In this document: piece after piece, positions 26,713-36,250 of the stretch | Layout: every line of letters begins with the position of its first letter | Position numbering within the stretch: the stretch's first letter is position 1 | NCBI GenBank assembly: GCA_938003545.1 | Contig: CALKXY010000033.1 | Span: 62,001 to 126,000, forward strand | Reading direction: 5' to 3' | Origin: an uncultured Caulobacterales bacterium | Lineage (GTDB): Bacteria; Pseudomonadota; Alphaproteobacteria; Caulobacterales; Maricaulaceae | Length of the DNA: 64,000 nt | Position numbers and translations under genes: made by a program | The notes under the pieces: generated by a model | The model's database searches: none | Seen by the model: only the letters and a program-made list of their open reading frames with translations | Told to the model about the DNA's origin: nothing

Positions 26713-28056
26713 CTAGGAGTCTGTGAGTTTTGAATTTACTTGGCTTTCGACAACGTGTTTGATCGTCAAACCTTGGACGATGATTGAGAAGACAACGACG
26801 GCATAGGTCGCGGTCAGGATCAACGGCTTATACTCATTGTCGGGCAAGGAGAGCGCCAGCGCCACAGAGATACCGCCGCGCACGCCGCCCCATGTCAAAA
26901 CGGGCACCGCGCCTTTGGTGAAACTTTTGAATGTGCCGATGACTTTCATAGGGACATAGACAGCGCAGAGACGCGCCAGCAGGACGAGTGGAATCGCAAC
27001 CGCGCCAATCAATGCATATTCCGGGACGAGGCCTAGAACGAGGATTTCGAGGCCGATCAGTAAGAAGAGAACGGAGTTCAGAATTTCGTCAATCATCTCC
27101 CAAAAGCCAAAGAGATATTGTTGCGTATGTTCGCTCATCGCGACACTCGCGCCTTTATTCCCAATCATCAAGCCTGCAACGACTACGGCGATAGGGCCGG
27201 AGAGGTGATGCCCTAAAATTTCAATGCGTTGCGCGAGGGCATATGTGCCTGCAACGCACGCGAGGCTAATCAGAATTTCGATGGCGTGTTCGTCAATTCT
27301 GGCCATCATCTTATATGTAATAAAGCCAGCGATCCCGCCCAAAATTGCTCCGCCTACGGCATCAACAACAAACAATTCTATGACGTCTAATATTCCAATG
27401 GATCCACCAGCTGGCGCCGCGGCCATGATCGGTCCCGCAAGTTGGAAGTCGCCAAACATAGCGTGTCCGCCTGCGCCGCTCGTGGCAATCGCAAGGATGA
27501 GTGTGAAGACAACAACGCCAACACCGTCATTAAACAGGCTTTCGCCCGCAATTTTAGTCTCAAGAGACTTTGGCATTTTGACTGTTTTAAGAATGGATAG
27601 CACGGCGACAGGGTCGGTTGGACTGATCAATGACCCAAACACAAGGGCCCAGATGAAGGGCACGTCTAGGCCAAAGAGCTTGGAGAGGCCCCAAAAACCT
27701 GTGCCAACGATAAAGGTGGACAGAACAACGCCAAATGTTGCCATAGAGCCGATAGCCCATTTAGCATCGCGTAGTTTCCCAAGGTCAACATGAAGTGCAC
27801 CAGCAAAGAGCAAGAAGCCCAACATGCCTTTCATCAGAGTTTCGTTGAAATCAATTTGCCCGAGGGCGGATTGCATTGTGTCGGTGAGGCCAATGCTTGG
27901 CACTAAGGCTTGCATCGCCATCAGAATGAAACTGGCAAATAAAGCCATGACTAATAAGCCAATGGTGTGTGGCAGTTTCAGATAGGCTCGGTTTACCCAA
28001 GACAGTCCCGCTGAGAGAACAAGGAGTAGGGCGGCGATTTCAAAGAGTGATAACAT
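26713..28056 (-). CDS. CPA1-type cation:proton antiporter
   Basis: A 447-residue inner-membrane transporter with about 12 membrane helices, exchanging Na+ or K+ for H+. Diagnostic segments are GSLISPTDPVAVLSIL and ESLFNDGVGVVVFTLIL, which carries the Asn-Asp ion site of the CPA1 (NhaP/NHE) family, and the late WGGVRGGISVALALSLP. No cytoplasmic regulatory domain follows the last helix. Stands alone between the metal receptor genes and pth. Confidence 0.93.
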   Translation of the reverse strand: MLSLFEIAALLLVLSAGLSWVNRAYLKLPHTIGLLVMALFASFILMAMQALVPSIGLTDTMQSALGQIDFNETLMKGMLGFLLFAGALHVDLGKLRDAKWAIGSMATFGVVLSTFIVGTGFWGLSKLFGLDVPFIWALVFGSLISPTDPVAVLSILKTVKMPKSLETKIAGESLFNDGVGVVVFTLILAIATSGAGGHAMFGDFQLAGPIMAAAPAGGSIGILDVIELFVVDAVGGAILGGIAGFITYKMMARIDEHAIEILISLACVAGTYALAQRIEILGHHLSGPIAVVVAGLMIGNKGASVAMSEHTQQYLFGFWEMIDEILNSVLFLLIGLEILVLGLVPEYALIGAVAIPLVLLARLCAVYVPMKVIGTFKSFTKGAVPVLTWGGVRGGISVALALSLPDNEYKPLILTATYAVVVFSIIVQGLTIKHVVESQVNSKLTDS

Positions 28057-28138
28057 GGACCCGTCCTAACGTGTGTAGTCAGCGGGGCAAGATAGAGGGT
28101 AAAATTATTTTGTCCAAAGTTGAATTTGAATGATGGGG

Positions 28139-28711
28139 TTAGCGCGCAATATATTCCGTCACGCGGGTCTGGAATAAATCACGTTTACCTTCGGCCAGTA
28201 GGTCTGCATGACGGCTAAAGCCATTTATCATGTCATCTCGCACGTCATGCTCATCTTTGGCGAAGTCAGAGAGAACATAGGCTGCGACACGGTCTTTATG
28301 ACCTGGATGGCCAATGCCAAGACGAATGCGGTGGAAATCGGGGCCGCCGCAAAGTTTATTGATGGACCGCAGGCCATTATGCCCCGCCAAGCCGCCACCT
28401 GTTTTTACGCGGAATTTCCCCGGCGCGAGATCAAGTTCATCATGCAGAACGGTGAGGTCTGATAGACCAAGTTTGTAGAAGGAGAGGGCCGCTTGAACCG
28501 CTTGTCCGCTCTCATTCATAAATGTGGATGGTTTGAGGAGGAGGACCTTGCGTCCTCCGATAAGGCCCGTCGTGGTCAGGCCTTTGAATTGTGACTTCCA
28601 TGCCGGGAAGTTGTTGTCCTCGGCGAGTGCGTCGAGGACAAGGAAACCGATGTTGTGGCGATTGCCGTGATATTTGGCACCGGGGTTTCCGAGGCCACAC
28701 CAGATTTCCAT
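28139..28711 (-). CDS. pth: Peptidyl-tRNA hydrolase
   Basis: Releases peptides from dropped-off peptidyl-tRNA. The 190-residue protein begins MEIWCGLGNPGAKYHGNRHN with the catalytic His in NRHNIGF, has KPSTFMNESGQAV, the Asp in LHDELDLAPGKFRVK, and GGLAGHNGLRS. ATG 28711 is chosen over 28762 because GGAGG stands upstream and the family starts here. It directly follows rplY, the usual pair. Confidence 0.97.
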   Translation of the reverse strand: MEIWCGLGNPGAKYHGNRHNIGFLVLDALAEDNNFPAWKSQFKGLTTTGLIGGRKVLLLKPSTFMNESGQAVQAALSFYKLGLSDLTVLHDELDLAPGKFRVKTGGGLAGHNGLRSINKLCGGPDFHRIRLGIGHPGHKDRVAAYVLSDFAKDEHDVRDDMINGFSRHADLLAEGKRDLFQTRVTEYIAR

Positions 28712-28762
28712 TATATTATCCTCCGTCCGGCGGGAAAAGAGCCGTCGTAGGAGAGAAAGCAA

Positions 28763-29407
28763 TTAGCCTTCTGCGCCTTCGGCAGCCGCATCAGTTGCTT
28801 CGCCTTCTGCAGCAGCGTCTTCAGCTTCTTCTTCAGCTGTTTTCGATGTGCGGGATGCGATGATTGTCGCGATTGTAACATCACGATCCGAGATGCCTGG
28901 CTTCACGCCTTTTGGAAGTGTAACTTCCGAAAGATGGATTGAGTCGCCAATGTCCATTCCAGAAATATCGACTTCGATGTTCTCAGGGATGGAGCCCGCG
29001 GGGCATTTTACTTCAATGTTGTAACGCACAACGTTCAATGCGCCGCCGGCTTTCATGCCTGGTGATACGTCTTCACCAACAAATACGGCTGATACATTTA
29101 CGTCGATGATTGTTTTATCTGTCACGCGGTAGAAGTCGACGTGCATTGGCGCGTCTGTCACAGGATGAAACTGAACATCTTTTGTCAGAACTTTGTGTGG
29201 CTTACCTTCAAATGTAAGCTCAACCATGTTGGACAGGAATTGACCTGAATTGATTGCTTTCAATATTTCATTGAACTTAACGCCAATAGAGGCGGGGGCT
29301 TTATCACCACCATAGATCACACCGGGAACCATACCATTACGGCGGGCTTCACGGGAATTTCCGGTTCCGGTTTCTTCGCGGACGACGACGTCGAGAACAA
29401 CACTCAT
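28763..29407 (-). CDS. rplY: 50S ribosomal protein L25 (CTC/TL5 form)
   Basis: Binds 5S rRNA. At 214 residues it is the two-domain form: the N-terminal 5S-binding barrel (VREETGTGNSREARRNGMVP, VIYGG) and a C-terminal TL5 domain (PAGSIPENIEVDISGMDIGD, SIHLSEVTLPKGV). The last 25 residues are a low-complexity Ala/Glu tail. ATG 29407 matches the family; the upstream open frame to 29491 is rejected. Cotranscribed with pth. Confidence 0.96.
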   Translation of the reverse strand: MSVVLDVVVREETGTGNSREARRNGMVPGVIYGGDKAPASIGVKFNEILKAINSGQFLSNMVELTFEGKPHKVLTKDVQFHPVTDAPMHVDFYRVTDKTIIDVNVSAVFVGEDVSPGMKAGGALNVVRYNIEVKCPAGSIPENIEVDISGMDIGDSIHLSEVTLPKGVKPGISDRDVTIATIIASRTSKTAEEEAEDAAAEGEATDAAAEGAEG

Positions 29408-29567
29408 TGTACTGGCCTTAAGTTTTGTGTCTGGGCCCAAAAAACGAACCGCTCCAAGAGTTTGAAGCGGCGAGTGGTCGAGCTGAATCAATTATTGCCG
29501 CGCCCTTTAGCTAATAGGCGCGAGGTACGCAAGGGGCTTTGCGCGTTCGTGTCAGTGTAATTTGCGC

Positions 29568-30509
29568 TTAGTCGAAGAGTTTCGAGACACTCTCGTCATT
29601 GGCAATCCTGCGAATGGCTTCACCCAAGAGCGTCGAGGTCGAGCATTCGCGGATTTTCTTGCAGGCTTTTACCTTATCAGGCTGAGCAATTGTGTCTGTA
29701 ATCACAAGTTCCGTCAGTTCGGATTTTGTGATCCGTTCGACAGCAGGGTCTGAGAGTACGCCGTGGGTGATATAGGCCGAAACTGAGTTCGCGCCGTGAT
29801 CTTTCAACGCTTTTGCCGCGTTACACAGCGTCCCGCCCGAATCGATGATGTCGTCATAAAGGATGCAGGTTCGGCCCGCGACGTCGCCGATGATATTCAT
29901 AACTTCGCTTTCGCCCGCTTTTGGACGACGTTTATCAACAATGGCGATGTCCGCGTTAAATTGTTTCGCAATCGCGCGTGTACGCACAACGCCGCCTGTA
30001 TCGGGTGATACAAACAGAAGTTTTTCGCGGTCTTTTCTGGAAAATTGTTCTTTGATATCAGAGATAAAAACGGGTTGCCCAAACAGGTTGTCTGTTGGGA
30101 TATCAAAGAACCCCTGAATTTGTCCTGCATGAAGATCGACAGTCAAAACGCGGTCTGCGCCAGCTTTTGCAATCAAATTTGCAACGAGTTTAGCTGAAAT
30201 AGGTGTGCGTCCGCCTGTTTTGCGGTCCTGACGCGCATAACCGAAATATGGAATGACAGCCGTAATACGTTCTGCCGATGCGCGCATGAGGGCGTCAATC
30301 AAAATCAGGAGTTCCATCAAATGATCATTTGCAGGGGCTGATGTGGGTTGGATAAGGAAGATATCTTCGCCGCGCACATTTTCATTAATGCGTGCAAAAA
30401 TTTCTTGGTCTCGGAAGCGTTCGATATCCACACTTGTGAGTGGAATATCGAGCACATCTGCTATGCCTTGCGCCAAAGGGTGATTGGCGGTGCCGCTGAT
30501 GAGTTTCAT
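29568..30509 (-). CDS. prs: Ribose-phosphate pyrophosphokinase
   Basis: Makes PRPP from ribose 5-phosphate and ATP, feeding the purine genes found elsewhere in the window. The 313-residue protein has the PRPP synthase features [35 protein letters not shown] and the binding loop [12 protein letters not shown]. It is the first gene after pgeF on this strand, 65 bases downstream of it. Confidence 0.97.
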   Translation of the reverse strand: MKLISGTANHPLAQGIADVLDIPLTSVDIERFRDQEIFARINENVRGEDIFLIQPTSAPANDHLMELLILIDALMRASAERITAVIPYFGYARQDRKTGGRTPISAKLVANLIAKAGADRVLTVDLHAGQIQGFFDIPTDNLFGQPVFISDIKEQFSRKDREKLLFVSPDTGGVVRTRAIAKQFNADIAIVDKRRPKAGESEVMNIIGDVAGRTCILYDDIIDSGGTLCNAAKALKDHGANSVSAYITHGVLSDPAVERITKSELTELVITDTIAQPDKVKACKKIRECSTSTLLGEAIRRIANDESVSKLFD

Positions 30510-30574
30510 GCCGAAGGTCCTGTGCAGGCTTGAGTTAAGGTCCGTTACAGTTCTGTCATATCTGAGTCTATGCG

Positions 30575-31318
30575 TTAGGGCAGAACGATTGCGGATAAAT
30601 TGCGCCCATATCCGTTTTCGCCTTCATGTGTGTTGCGGCGATAGCTGAAATAGTCGCTTTTATGCGTATATGTGCAATGCCCCGTCCAAGATGCACTCAC
30701 GCCCATGACGTTCAAACGGGATAAAATAAACGCAGGCAGGTCAAAATGCGCTTTCTTATTGTCCGGTGTGTGGAAGAAACGATCATAGGTTTCGTCCATA
30801 TCTAAGAACTCGGCGCGGAAGTCCTCGCCAACTTCGTAATTTTCTGGCCCAATACAGGGACCAAGGACCGCCGTGATGTCTGCGGGTGTTGCGCCGATCT
30901 CGCACATGGCGGCAACTGTGCTTTCGCAAATGCCACCCAACGCCCCGCGCCATCCTGCATGGCAGGCGCCGATCACGCCAGCTTTGGTGTCGGCAAGGAG
31001 GACCGGGCCGCAATCTGCACTCAGGGCTGAAATGGCGAGGCCGGGGACCGTTGTGACAAGGCCGTCAGCTTCAGTGTCAGAGACAGGCGCGTCTGTTGCA
31101 ATGACAACGCGGTCCGAATGGACCTGATGCAAGCTGACGAGATAGTCTGCGCCGAGAGCCGTGCGGATGCGTGCGCGGTTTTCTACGACGTGGTCTGTGT
31201 TGTCGGCTGACCGCATGCCCGCGTTCAGGCTCTCATAGATGCCTTCGGATACGCCGCCTTTCCGCCCAAAAAACCCATGCCGAAAGCCGAGGGCGTCAGA
31301 TGTAAGGTGAGGGGTCAT
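30575..31318 (-). CDS. pgeF: PgeF/YfiH multicopper purine nucleoside phosphorylase family protein
   Basis: A 247-residue protein of the DUF152/YfiH family, linked to editing of peptidoglycan precursors in E. coli and to purine nucleoside phosphorolysis. Seen: [42 protein letters not shown] and the metal-binding [13 protein letters not shown] with Cys and His, then [12 protein letters not shown]. The start overlaps the end of midA by four bases (ATGA type), so lgt, midA and pgeF form one operon. Confidence 0.93.
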   Translation of the reverse strand: MTPHLTSDALGFRHGFFGRKGGVSEGIYESLNAGMRSADNTDHVVENRARIRTALGADYLVSLHQVHSDRVVIATDAPVSDTEADGLVTTVPGLAISALSADCGPVLLADTKAGVIGACHAGWRGALGGICESTVAAMCEIGATPADITAVLGPCIGPENYEVGEDFRAEFLDMDETYDRFFHTPDNKKAHFDLPAFILSRLNVMGVSASWTGHCTYTHKSDYFSYRRNTHEGENGYGRNLSAIVLP

Positions 31319-32421
31319 CGGAGTCCTAAAGGCGGAGGGAGATCAGCGGAGGAAAGACAGATGGCTTTGAAAAGCTCACCCATTTCGTCATCCGCGCTCA
31401 GGCGATGTAATTGCCGCGCGATCACGGCTTTGGCGTCAGGCTGGCTTCGCGTTAATGCCACGGCACGCATTTCAATGCCAAGTTTCGAGAGAAATTCGCG
31501 TTGCGGTACGGTGGCGCTAGTCGTCAGACCCGCGTTTTTGGCGGTTTCAGACAGGGCCGCGAAATCGACGCGCGCAGTTAGATCCGTGTTTCCGGGGTCT
31601 GAGAATACGCCAACTTTTTGATGTCGTTTGAGAGCTTGCAGCGTGTCGCCGAATTCCGTGTCTTCAGGTCCATAATCTATGAACAAAGCGCGGCCGGGGT
31701 GATCGGCGAAACGATGAACCAGTCCGTCGATGATTTGCGCAACGGCAGGGCAGGTTTCTAAAAGGTTATCTTTACGGGCCTCGCTTGCGCCGTCTGGCAA
31801 GTGTTGGGTCAACGCCGCCGCAGCGGGCACATCAATGCGAACGAAACAAAGGCGGCCTTCATCATCCAGTCCCACACGCCGTTCTACCCAGCCATCTTTA
31901 CCTGCAAAAGGATCATTACAGATCATTTGCTGGATTGGGAGGCAGTCTAAAAATTCATTCCCGATAATCAGGCTATGGCCTGCGGGGACGTCTTCTAGCC
32001 GCGCAGCCCAATGCACGGGGACACCTGCATTAGCGAGTGTACGGCCTTGAACGGCTTCAAGGGCTGCAGAGGCCTCAATCAGCCAGACTTGCACGGCAGA
32101 TTTGAAATCAGCATCGAGGGACGCTGCACGTAACATATCACTCATCATGATGCCGCGCCCCGGACCGAGTTCGATCAGCTGCACTGTCTCGGGCCGTCCC
32201 AAATCAATCCAACTTTGTACGCACCAAAGGCCAAGAACTTCGCCGAACATTTGTGAGATTTCAGGCGCGGTGATGAAGTCACCATCCGCCCCTAAGGGAT
32301 CCCGCGTGGGGTAATAGCCTTGAACAGGGTCCAGTAGGCAGATCGTCATATACTCTGCGACGCTCATTGGCCCAGCTTCGCGAATACGGTCCTTAATCTT
32401 GTCTTCAAGAGATTTAGGCAT
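31315..32421 (-). CDS. MidA-family SAM-dependent methyltransferase
   Basis: A 368-residue methyltransferase homologous to mitochondrial NDUFAF7/MidA, which methylates an arginine of complex I. Seen: MSVAEYMTICLLDPVQGYY near 19-37, FITAPEISQMFGEVLGLW, the SAM-binding ELGPGRGIMMSDMLRA, and NEFLDCLPIQQ. In bacteria the target is probably a complex I subunit, but no nuo gene is in the window. Four bases separate it from lgt upstream and it overlaps pgeF. Confidence 0.92.
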   Translation of the reverse strand: MPKSLEDKIKDRIREAGPMSVAEYMTICLLDPVQGYYPTRDPLGADGDFITAPEISQMFGEVLGLWCVQSWIDLGRPETVQLIELGPGRGIMMSDMLRAASLDADFKSAVQVWLIEASAALEAVQGRTLANAGVPVHWAARLEDVPAGHSLIIGNEFLDCLPIQQMICNDPFAGKDGWVERRVGLDDEGRLCFVRIDVPAAAALTQHLPDGASEARKDNLLETCPAVAQIIDGLVHRFADHPGRALFIDYGPEDTEFGDTLQALKRHQKVGVFSDPGNTDLTARVDFAALSETAKNAGLTTSATVPQREFLSKLGIEMRAVALTRSQPDAKAVIARQLHRLSADDEMGELFKAICLSSADLPPPLGLR

Positions 32422-32424
32422 GAC

Positions 32425-33315
32425 TTATTTTTTCTGACCTTTGACGGGTTCAGGCAGACGTTTGGGCGAAACTGGCGCACGCCGTATTGCCCAAATAATG
32501 ATCACTGCTCCAATGAAGACCATTGGCAGACTGTAAGCCATGCCGCGGGTTAATGGGCCAAATTGCGCAATGTTATCTGGTTCACGCGCAAATTCGACGC
32601 AGAAACGGAAGAGGCCGTAAAAGAAAGTCAGCGACCCAAAGATCACGCCAGGCTTTGTCAGGGCTTTATATTTTACTGTTAGGAGCCGTAGGATGAGGAA
32701 CAAAACAAGGCCTTCTAGAAAAGCTTCATAAAGTTGGCTCGGATGGCGTGCGATGAAGTCAGGGTCTTTTGGAAAACGCATCGCCCAAGGTAGGTCAGTA
32801 TAACGGCCCCAAAGCTCTTGATTGACGAAATTGGCAAGGCGGCCAAGGCCCAATCCAATGGGCGCGCCCACTGCGGCCATGTCGCCAATACGGAATTTAT
32901 CAATTTTGTGCCGCCAGCTCGCGTACAGACCCGCAAGGACAACACCTGTAAATCCGCCATGAAAGCTCATGCCGCCCTGCCAAACTTTAAAGACATCTAA
33001 GGGGGCGGATATGAAGGTCTCAGGCGAGTAGAGGATAATATACCCCAACCGTCCGCCAGCAATGATCCCGATCAGGGCGTAGAACATGATGTCCGACAAT
33101 ATAGGTTCCGTTGGGACGATCTCGGGCGTCCGCGTAGCTGTGCCTGAAATCCAAATATCACGTCGTTTCGTTAAGCGAACCGCATAGAGATAGGCGCTGA
33201 ACAAGCCGACGACATAGGCCAAGCCATACCATTTCAGGGAAAAGCTGCCGATAGAGAAGACGTCTTCTGACAGCCAGCTAGGGAAATCGATGGCGGTGAT
33301 GATCGAAAGAATCAT
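32425..33315 (-). CDS. lgt: Prolipoprotein diacylglyceryl transferase
   Basis: Inner-membrane enzyme that attaches diacylglycerol to the lipobox Cys of prolipoproteins, needed by the many lipoproteins in this window. The 296-residue protein has about seven membrane helices, GGMSFHGGFTGVVLAG, the GRLANFVNQELWGR signature and HPSQLYEAFLEG. The last 20 residues are basic. First gene of lgt-midA-pgeF, divergent from ubiK. Confidence 0.96.
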   Translation of the reverse strand: MILSIITAIDFPSWLSEDVFSIGSFSLKWYGLAYVVGLFSAYLYAVRLTKRRDIWISGTATRTPEIVPTEPILSDIMFYALIGIIAGGRLGYIILYSPETFISAPLDVFKVWQGGMSFHGGFTGVVLAGLYASWRHKIDKFRIGDMAAVGAPIGLGLGRLANFVNQELWGRYTDLPWAMRFPKDPDFIARHPSQLYEAFLEGLVLFLILRLLTVKYKALTKPGVIFGSLTFFYGLFRFCVEFAREPDNIAQFGPLTRGMAYSLPMVFIGAVIIIWAIRRAPVSPKRLPEPVKGQKK

Positions 33316-33424
33316 GGGCTGTTGAACTCAAGTGGTAGAAAATCGTTGAAGGCGTCCCTACATCAGGTGCAACGGCAATCAAAGCGAAACAGGTCCTCTT
33401 GGGCTGACGTAAAAAGGAACTGGC

Positions 33425-33676
33425 ATGACCGGCAAGAACAAACCCCTCGACGATCTGTCCAATTTAATGACCAATGCTGTTGGGGCAATCAAAGGCGTTG
33501 GCGATGAGGTCAAAGCGATGGGCCGCTCTCAAGCTGAAAAATTCGTCCAAGATATGGATTTAGTCTCGCGCGAAGAGTTTAACGTTTTGAAAGCGCGGTT
33601 GGACGCGGCGTTGCTAGAGATTGAAGCGTTGAAAGCGCCAAAGAAGCCTGCGCGCAAGACGGCGGCAAAGAAGTAG
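33425..33676 (+). CDS. ubiK: UbiK, ubiquinone biosynthesis accessory factor
   Basis: An 83-residue protein of the BMFP/UbiK family that helps the Ubi complex make ubiquinone under aerobic conditions. Seen: an amphipathic N-terminal half (LMTNAVGAIKGVGDEVK) and a coiled coil in VSREEFNVLKARLDAALLEI, followed by a Lys/Ala tail. Standard length. It stands alone between lgt (divergent) and dnaB (convergent). Confidence 0.88.
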   Translation: MTGKNKPLDDLSNLMTNAVGAIKGVGDEVKAMGRSQAEKFVQDMDLVSREEFNVLKARLDAALLEIEALKAPKKPARKTAAKK

Positions 33677-33693
33677 GCGGAATTTCGTCTAAG

Positions 33694-33752
33694 GTATTCC
33701 TGGGGCAAGCCCAAAGATACTTATTCAGGAATACTTATCCGGGAATACTTAT
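33694..33752. repeat. Short repeats and inverted repeat between ubiK and dnaB
   Basis: GGAATACTTAT occurs twice, at 33728-33738 and 33742-33752, with a related GATACTTAT at 33716-33724. In addition GTATTCCTG at 33694-33702 is the inverse complement of CAGGAATAC at 33726-33734 and could form a hairpin ending one or both convergent transcripts. There is no T run, so a terminator role is unproven. Confidence 0.6.
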
Positions 33753-33769
33753 ATAGACAGCGCATGCGC

Positions 33770-35284
33770 CTAAAACGCGCTGCCACCACCGCCGCCAGCA
33801 AAATCTTCTTCGACCCAATTGCCGAATTTTGTGAGGTGAGGTGTAAAGGAGAGGGCGACGGTTCCGATGGGGCCGTGACGTTGCTTGCCGATGATAACTT
33901 CGGCCTTACCGTGTAGTTTTTCCATCTTGCCCATCCATTCTTCATGCGCGGCGACGTCGTCTTCGGACGGTTCAGTCCGCGAGAGATAATATTCTTCGCG
34001 GAACACGAACATCACGACATCTGCATCTTGCTCAATGGAGCCAGATTCGCGCAAGTCTGAGAGTTGAGGGCGTTTATCATCGCGTTGTTCGACTTGCCGT
34101 GAGAGCTGCGCAAGGGCGAGAACAGGCACGTCGAGTTCCTTGGCGAGAGCTTTGAGGCCCTGCGTAATCATAGACACTTCTTGTACGCGGTTGGAATTTG
34201 ACCCCATGCCCGCGCCGCCTGTCAAAAGCTGCAAATAGTCGACTACGATACAATCGAGACCGCGTTGACGCTTCAGACGCCGCGCCCGCGCAGAGAGTGC
34301 GCCGATAGACAAGCCGCCTGTGTCATCAATATGCAGCGGGATTTGGATGATCGTATCTGCGGCTTCTCTAATTTCTTCATATTGTGCCGCAGTGATGTCG
34401 CCGCGCCGAATGTGATGCGAAGACACACGTGCTTCTTCTGCGAGCAATCGTGTTGCCAGCTGTTCAGAGCTCATCTCAAGACTGAAAAAACCAACGACGC
34501 CACCATCTATTGTCTTCTCAATGCCGTTTTCGTCTTTCTCTTTTTTGAAATGTTTTGCGATATGAAAGGCAATGTTCGTCGCCAATGAGGTTTTACCCAT
34601 TGATGGCCGCCCTGCGAGAATGATCAGATCAGATTTGTGAAGCCCGCCAAGCTGACGGTCTAGATCAATCAATCCCGTTGAAATCCCAGAGAGGTTGCCG
34701 TCCCGTGTAAAGGCAGCAGACATCATTTCAATCGAGGCGACGAGCGCGGTCTCAAAGTCGACAAAACCTTGCTGCGTTCCGCCCAATTCGGCGAGATTAT
34801 AGAGCTGGCTTTCGGCTTCAATAATTTGCGCCTGCGCATTCGCTTCGCTGTCGGGATCCGTAGCGGTGGCTTTGATCATTTCAGATAGGCGGATCAGTTC
34901 CCGTCGCATGGCGAGATCAAAGATGAGCTTTGCATATTCAGGCGCGGTCGTCGACGGCGGGGCATTGTCCAGCAAAAGCGCAAGATATTCAACGCCGCCA
35001 ATATCGACGAGTGTTTCGTCCTGCGAGAAGCGGTTTTTCAGGACAATGGCATCGGCGAGCCGGCCTGTTTCAATCAGGCGCGCAATTGCATCGAAAATAC
35101 GAACATGGACGGGATTGTAGAAATGCTTGGCTTGGGTGATCTGAGAAATCTTGTGATAGACTTCGTTATCATAGAGCAACACACCGAGTAGCGCGGCCTC
35201 GGCCTCTTGACTCTGCGGGGTAGAATCGAGCTCTCCATTTGAGCCTCCACTGGGGAGCGAATCATTATCTGCAACAAAAACCAT
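33770..35284 (-). CDS. dnaB: Replicative DNA helicase DnaB
   Basis: Hexameric 5'-3' helicase of the replisome. The 504-residue protein has the N-terminal domain (PQSQEAEAALLGVLLYDNEV), the Walker A AGRPSMGKTSLA near 215, FFSLEMSSEQLATRL, Walker B CIVVDYLQLL and GKQRHGPIGTVAL near the end. The C-terminus ends in Asp-Phe-Ala-Gly-Gly-Gly-Gly-Gly. ATG 35284 has AAGG six bases upstream and is preferred to a GTG at 35317. No intein is present. Confidence 0.97.
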   Translation of the reverse strand: MVFVADNDSLPSGGSNGELDSTPQSQEAEAALLGVLLYDNEVYHKISQITQAKHFYNPVHVRIFDAIARLIETGRLADAIVLKNRFSQDETLVDIGGVEYLALLLDNAPPSTTAPEYAKLIFDLAMRRELIRLSEMIKATATDPDSEANAQAQIIEAESQLYNLAELGGTQQGFVDFETALVASIEMMSAAFTRDGNLSGISTGLIDLDRQLGGLHKSDLIILAGRPSMGKTSLATNIAFHIAKHFKKEKDENGIEKTIDGGVVGFFSLEMSSEQLATRLLAEEARVSSHHIRRGDITAAQYEEIREAADTIIQIPLHIDDTGGLSIGALSARARRLKRQRGLDCIVVDYLQLLTGGAGMGSNSNRVQEVSMITQGLKALAKELDVPVLALAQLSRQVEQRDDKRPQLSDLRESGSIEQDADVVMFVFREEYYLSRTEPSEDDVAAHEEWMGKMEKLHGKAEVIIGKQRHGPIGTVALSFTPHLTKFGNWVEEDFAGGGGGSAF

Positions 35285-35376
35285 ATCTGACCTTAGGGGA
35301 GTCGGTTCCTCTTGCACATCGCTCTAGCATATTCTGTTTATAGGAGTAAATTCCTAATGTGTGTAAGTCTAACTCT

Positions 35377-35500
35377 GGGGATAAAATAAAACAGACGCGG
35401 GGGAGAGAGGCCCGCGCCTGTTGCCCCGCCATCCGATGCAGCCTCTTTGGGGGAGGCAGCTACATCGAAAGAGCCCGGCGGATGTCTGACGCTCATATTG
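35377..35500 (-). ncRNA. Candidate small RNA or structured 3' end with strong terminator
   Basis: On the minus strand, between the gene at 35518-36153 and dnaB. A long hairpin pairs CATCCG (35479-35484 read in reverse) with CGGATG (35430-35435), with an inner stem GCCTC/GAGGC around a CCCCAAA loop. It is followed by ACAGGCGCGGG/CCCGCGTCTGT (35391-35421, one mismatch) with a pyrimidine loop CCTCTCTC, and then a TTTTATTTTAT tract: a textbook intrinsic terminator. The CCTCCCCC and CCTCTCTCCCCC pyrimidine stretches resemble anti-Shine-Dalgarno loops of known alphaproteobacterial sRNAs. It may be an independent RNA, an RNA processed from the 3' UTR of the upstream gene, or just that gene's terminator. 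Confidence 0.6.
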
Positions 35501-35517
35501 AGCGGTGTGGATAAGTC

Positions 35518-36153
35518 TTATGTCAGCGTGTTCAACACGCGCTCCATGTCATCTGCGAGGTATCCAATGTTATAGGTGATGTCGTTTGCCTTCGCCGCAC
35601 CCAGAACTTCACCCGTATGCGTGTCAACGAGGAGGGCTTTTGCCTTTGCTTTGTCCCAGCTGTCGCAATCTTCATGAACTGTCAGGCCGGTTTCGGCTAA
35701 GGCTTTGCCGCCAAAGCTGGACCAATAGGCGTCTGCGCCCATGCCGTAGAGGATAACGTGGGAATAACCTTCATTCGCGGCCGTCAAACGGATTTCGTCA
35801 ATCTTATTATCTGTGTCGATGCCGTCGAATGGGATTTCAGGGATATATTTCAGATAGTCACCTGCATTCATGATCTCGATATCTAGGTCGACGCGCTTGT
35901 CGAGCATCTTCCAGTCAAACTCTTCACCGTAAGGGGTGGGGATCATGCGACCCCCATCAAGGCGGGCCACGCCAATTTTCGCATTGCTCGACAAATATGT
36001 TTTTTCTGCATCCAAATGAACCGTTTCTCCGGTCAATGTTTCAATCCCAATGCCAGCTTCTGCAATCGGATTCGTGATTTCCAAGGCATTGGCGGTGTTA
36101 GCAAAGCCTGTGATTAAAGCGGCGATTGCTGCGGTTTTTAAAAGTGTTTTCAT
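35518..36153 (-). CDS. Secreted protein of unknown function
   Basis: A 211-residue protein with a Sec signal peptide, KTLLKTAAIAALITGFANTANA, cut before LEITN. The mature part is acidic, with a mixed alpha/beta look and a likely sensor- or stress-type fold: EGYSHVILYGMGADAYWSSFG, LVDTHTGEVLGAAKAN. The last piece resembles parts of secreted lipoproteins that include an LVDxxTGEVL strand, but I cannot name the family. Divergent from the L,D-transpeptidase; the candidate small RNA follows it. Confidence 0.7.
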   Translation of the reverse strand: MKTLLKTAAIAALITGFANTANALEITNPIAEAGIGIETLTGETVHLDAEKTYLSSNAKIGVARLDGGRMIPTPYGEEFDWKMLDKRVDLDIEIMNAGDYLKYIPEIPFDGIDTDNKIDEIRLTAANEGYSHVILYGMGADAYWSSFGGKALAETGLTVHEDCDSWDKAKAKALLVDTHTGEVLGAAKANDITYNIGYLADDMERVLNTLT

Positions 36154-36250
36154 GTTTAAGCCCTCTTGGTTGTTGTGTTGATCCTTTAATGACAGGCGGA
36201 AAGGGCAGAGCTTGGACGCGTCTGTGCTGATATTGCGGCAATGTTTTGGT

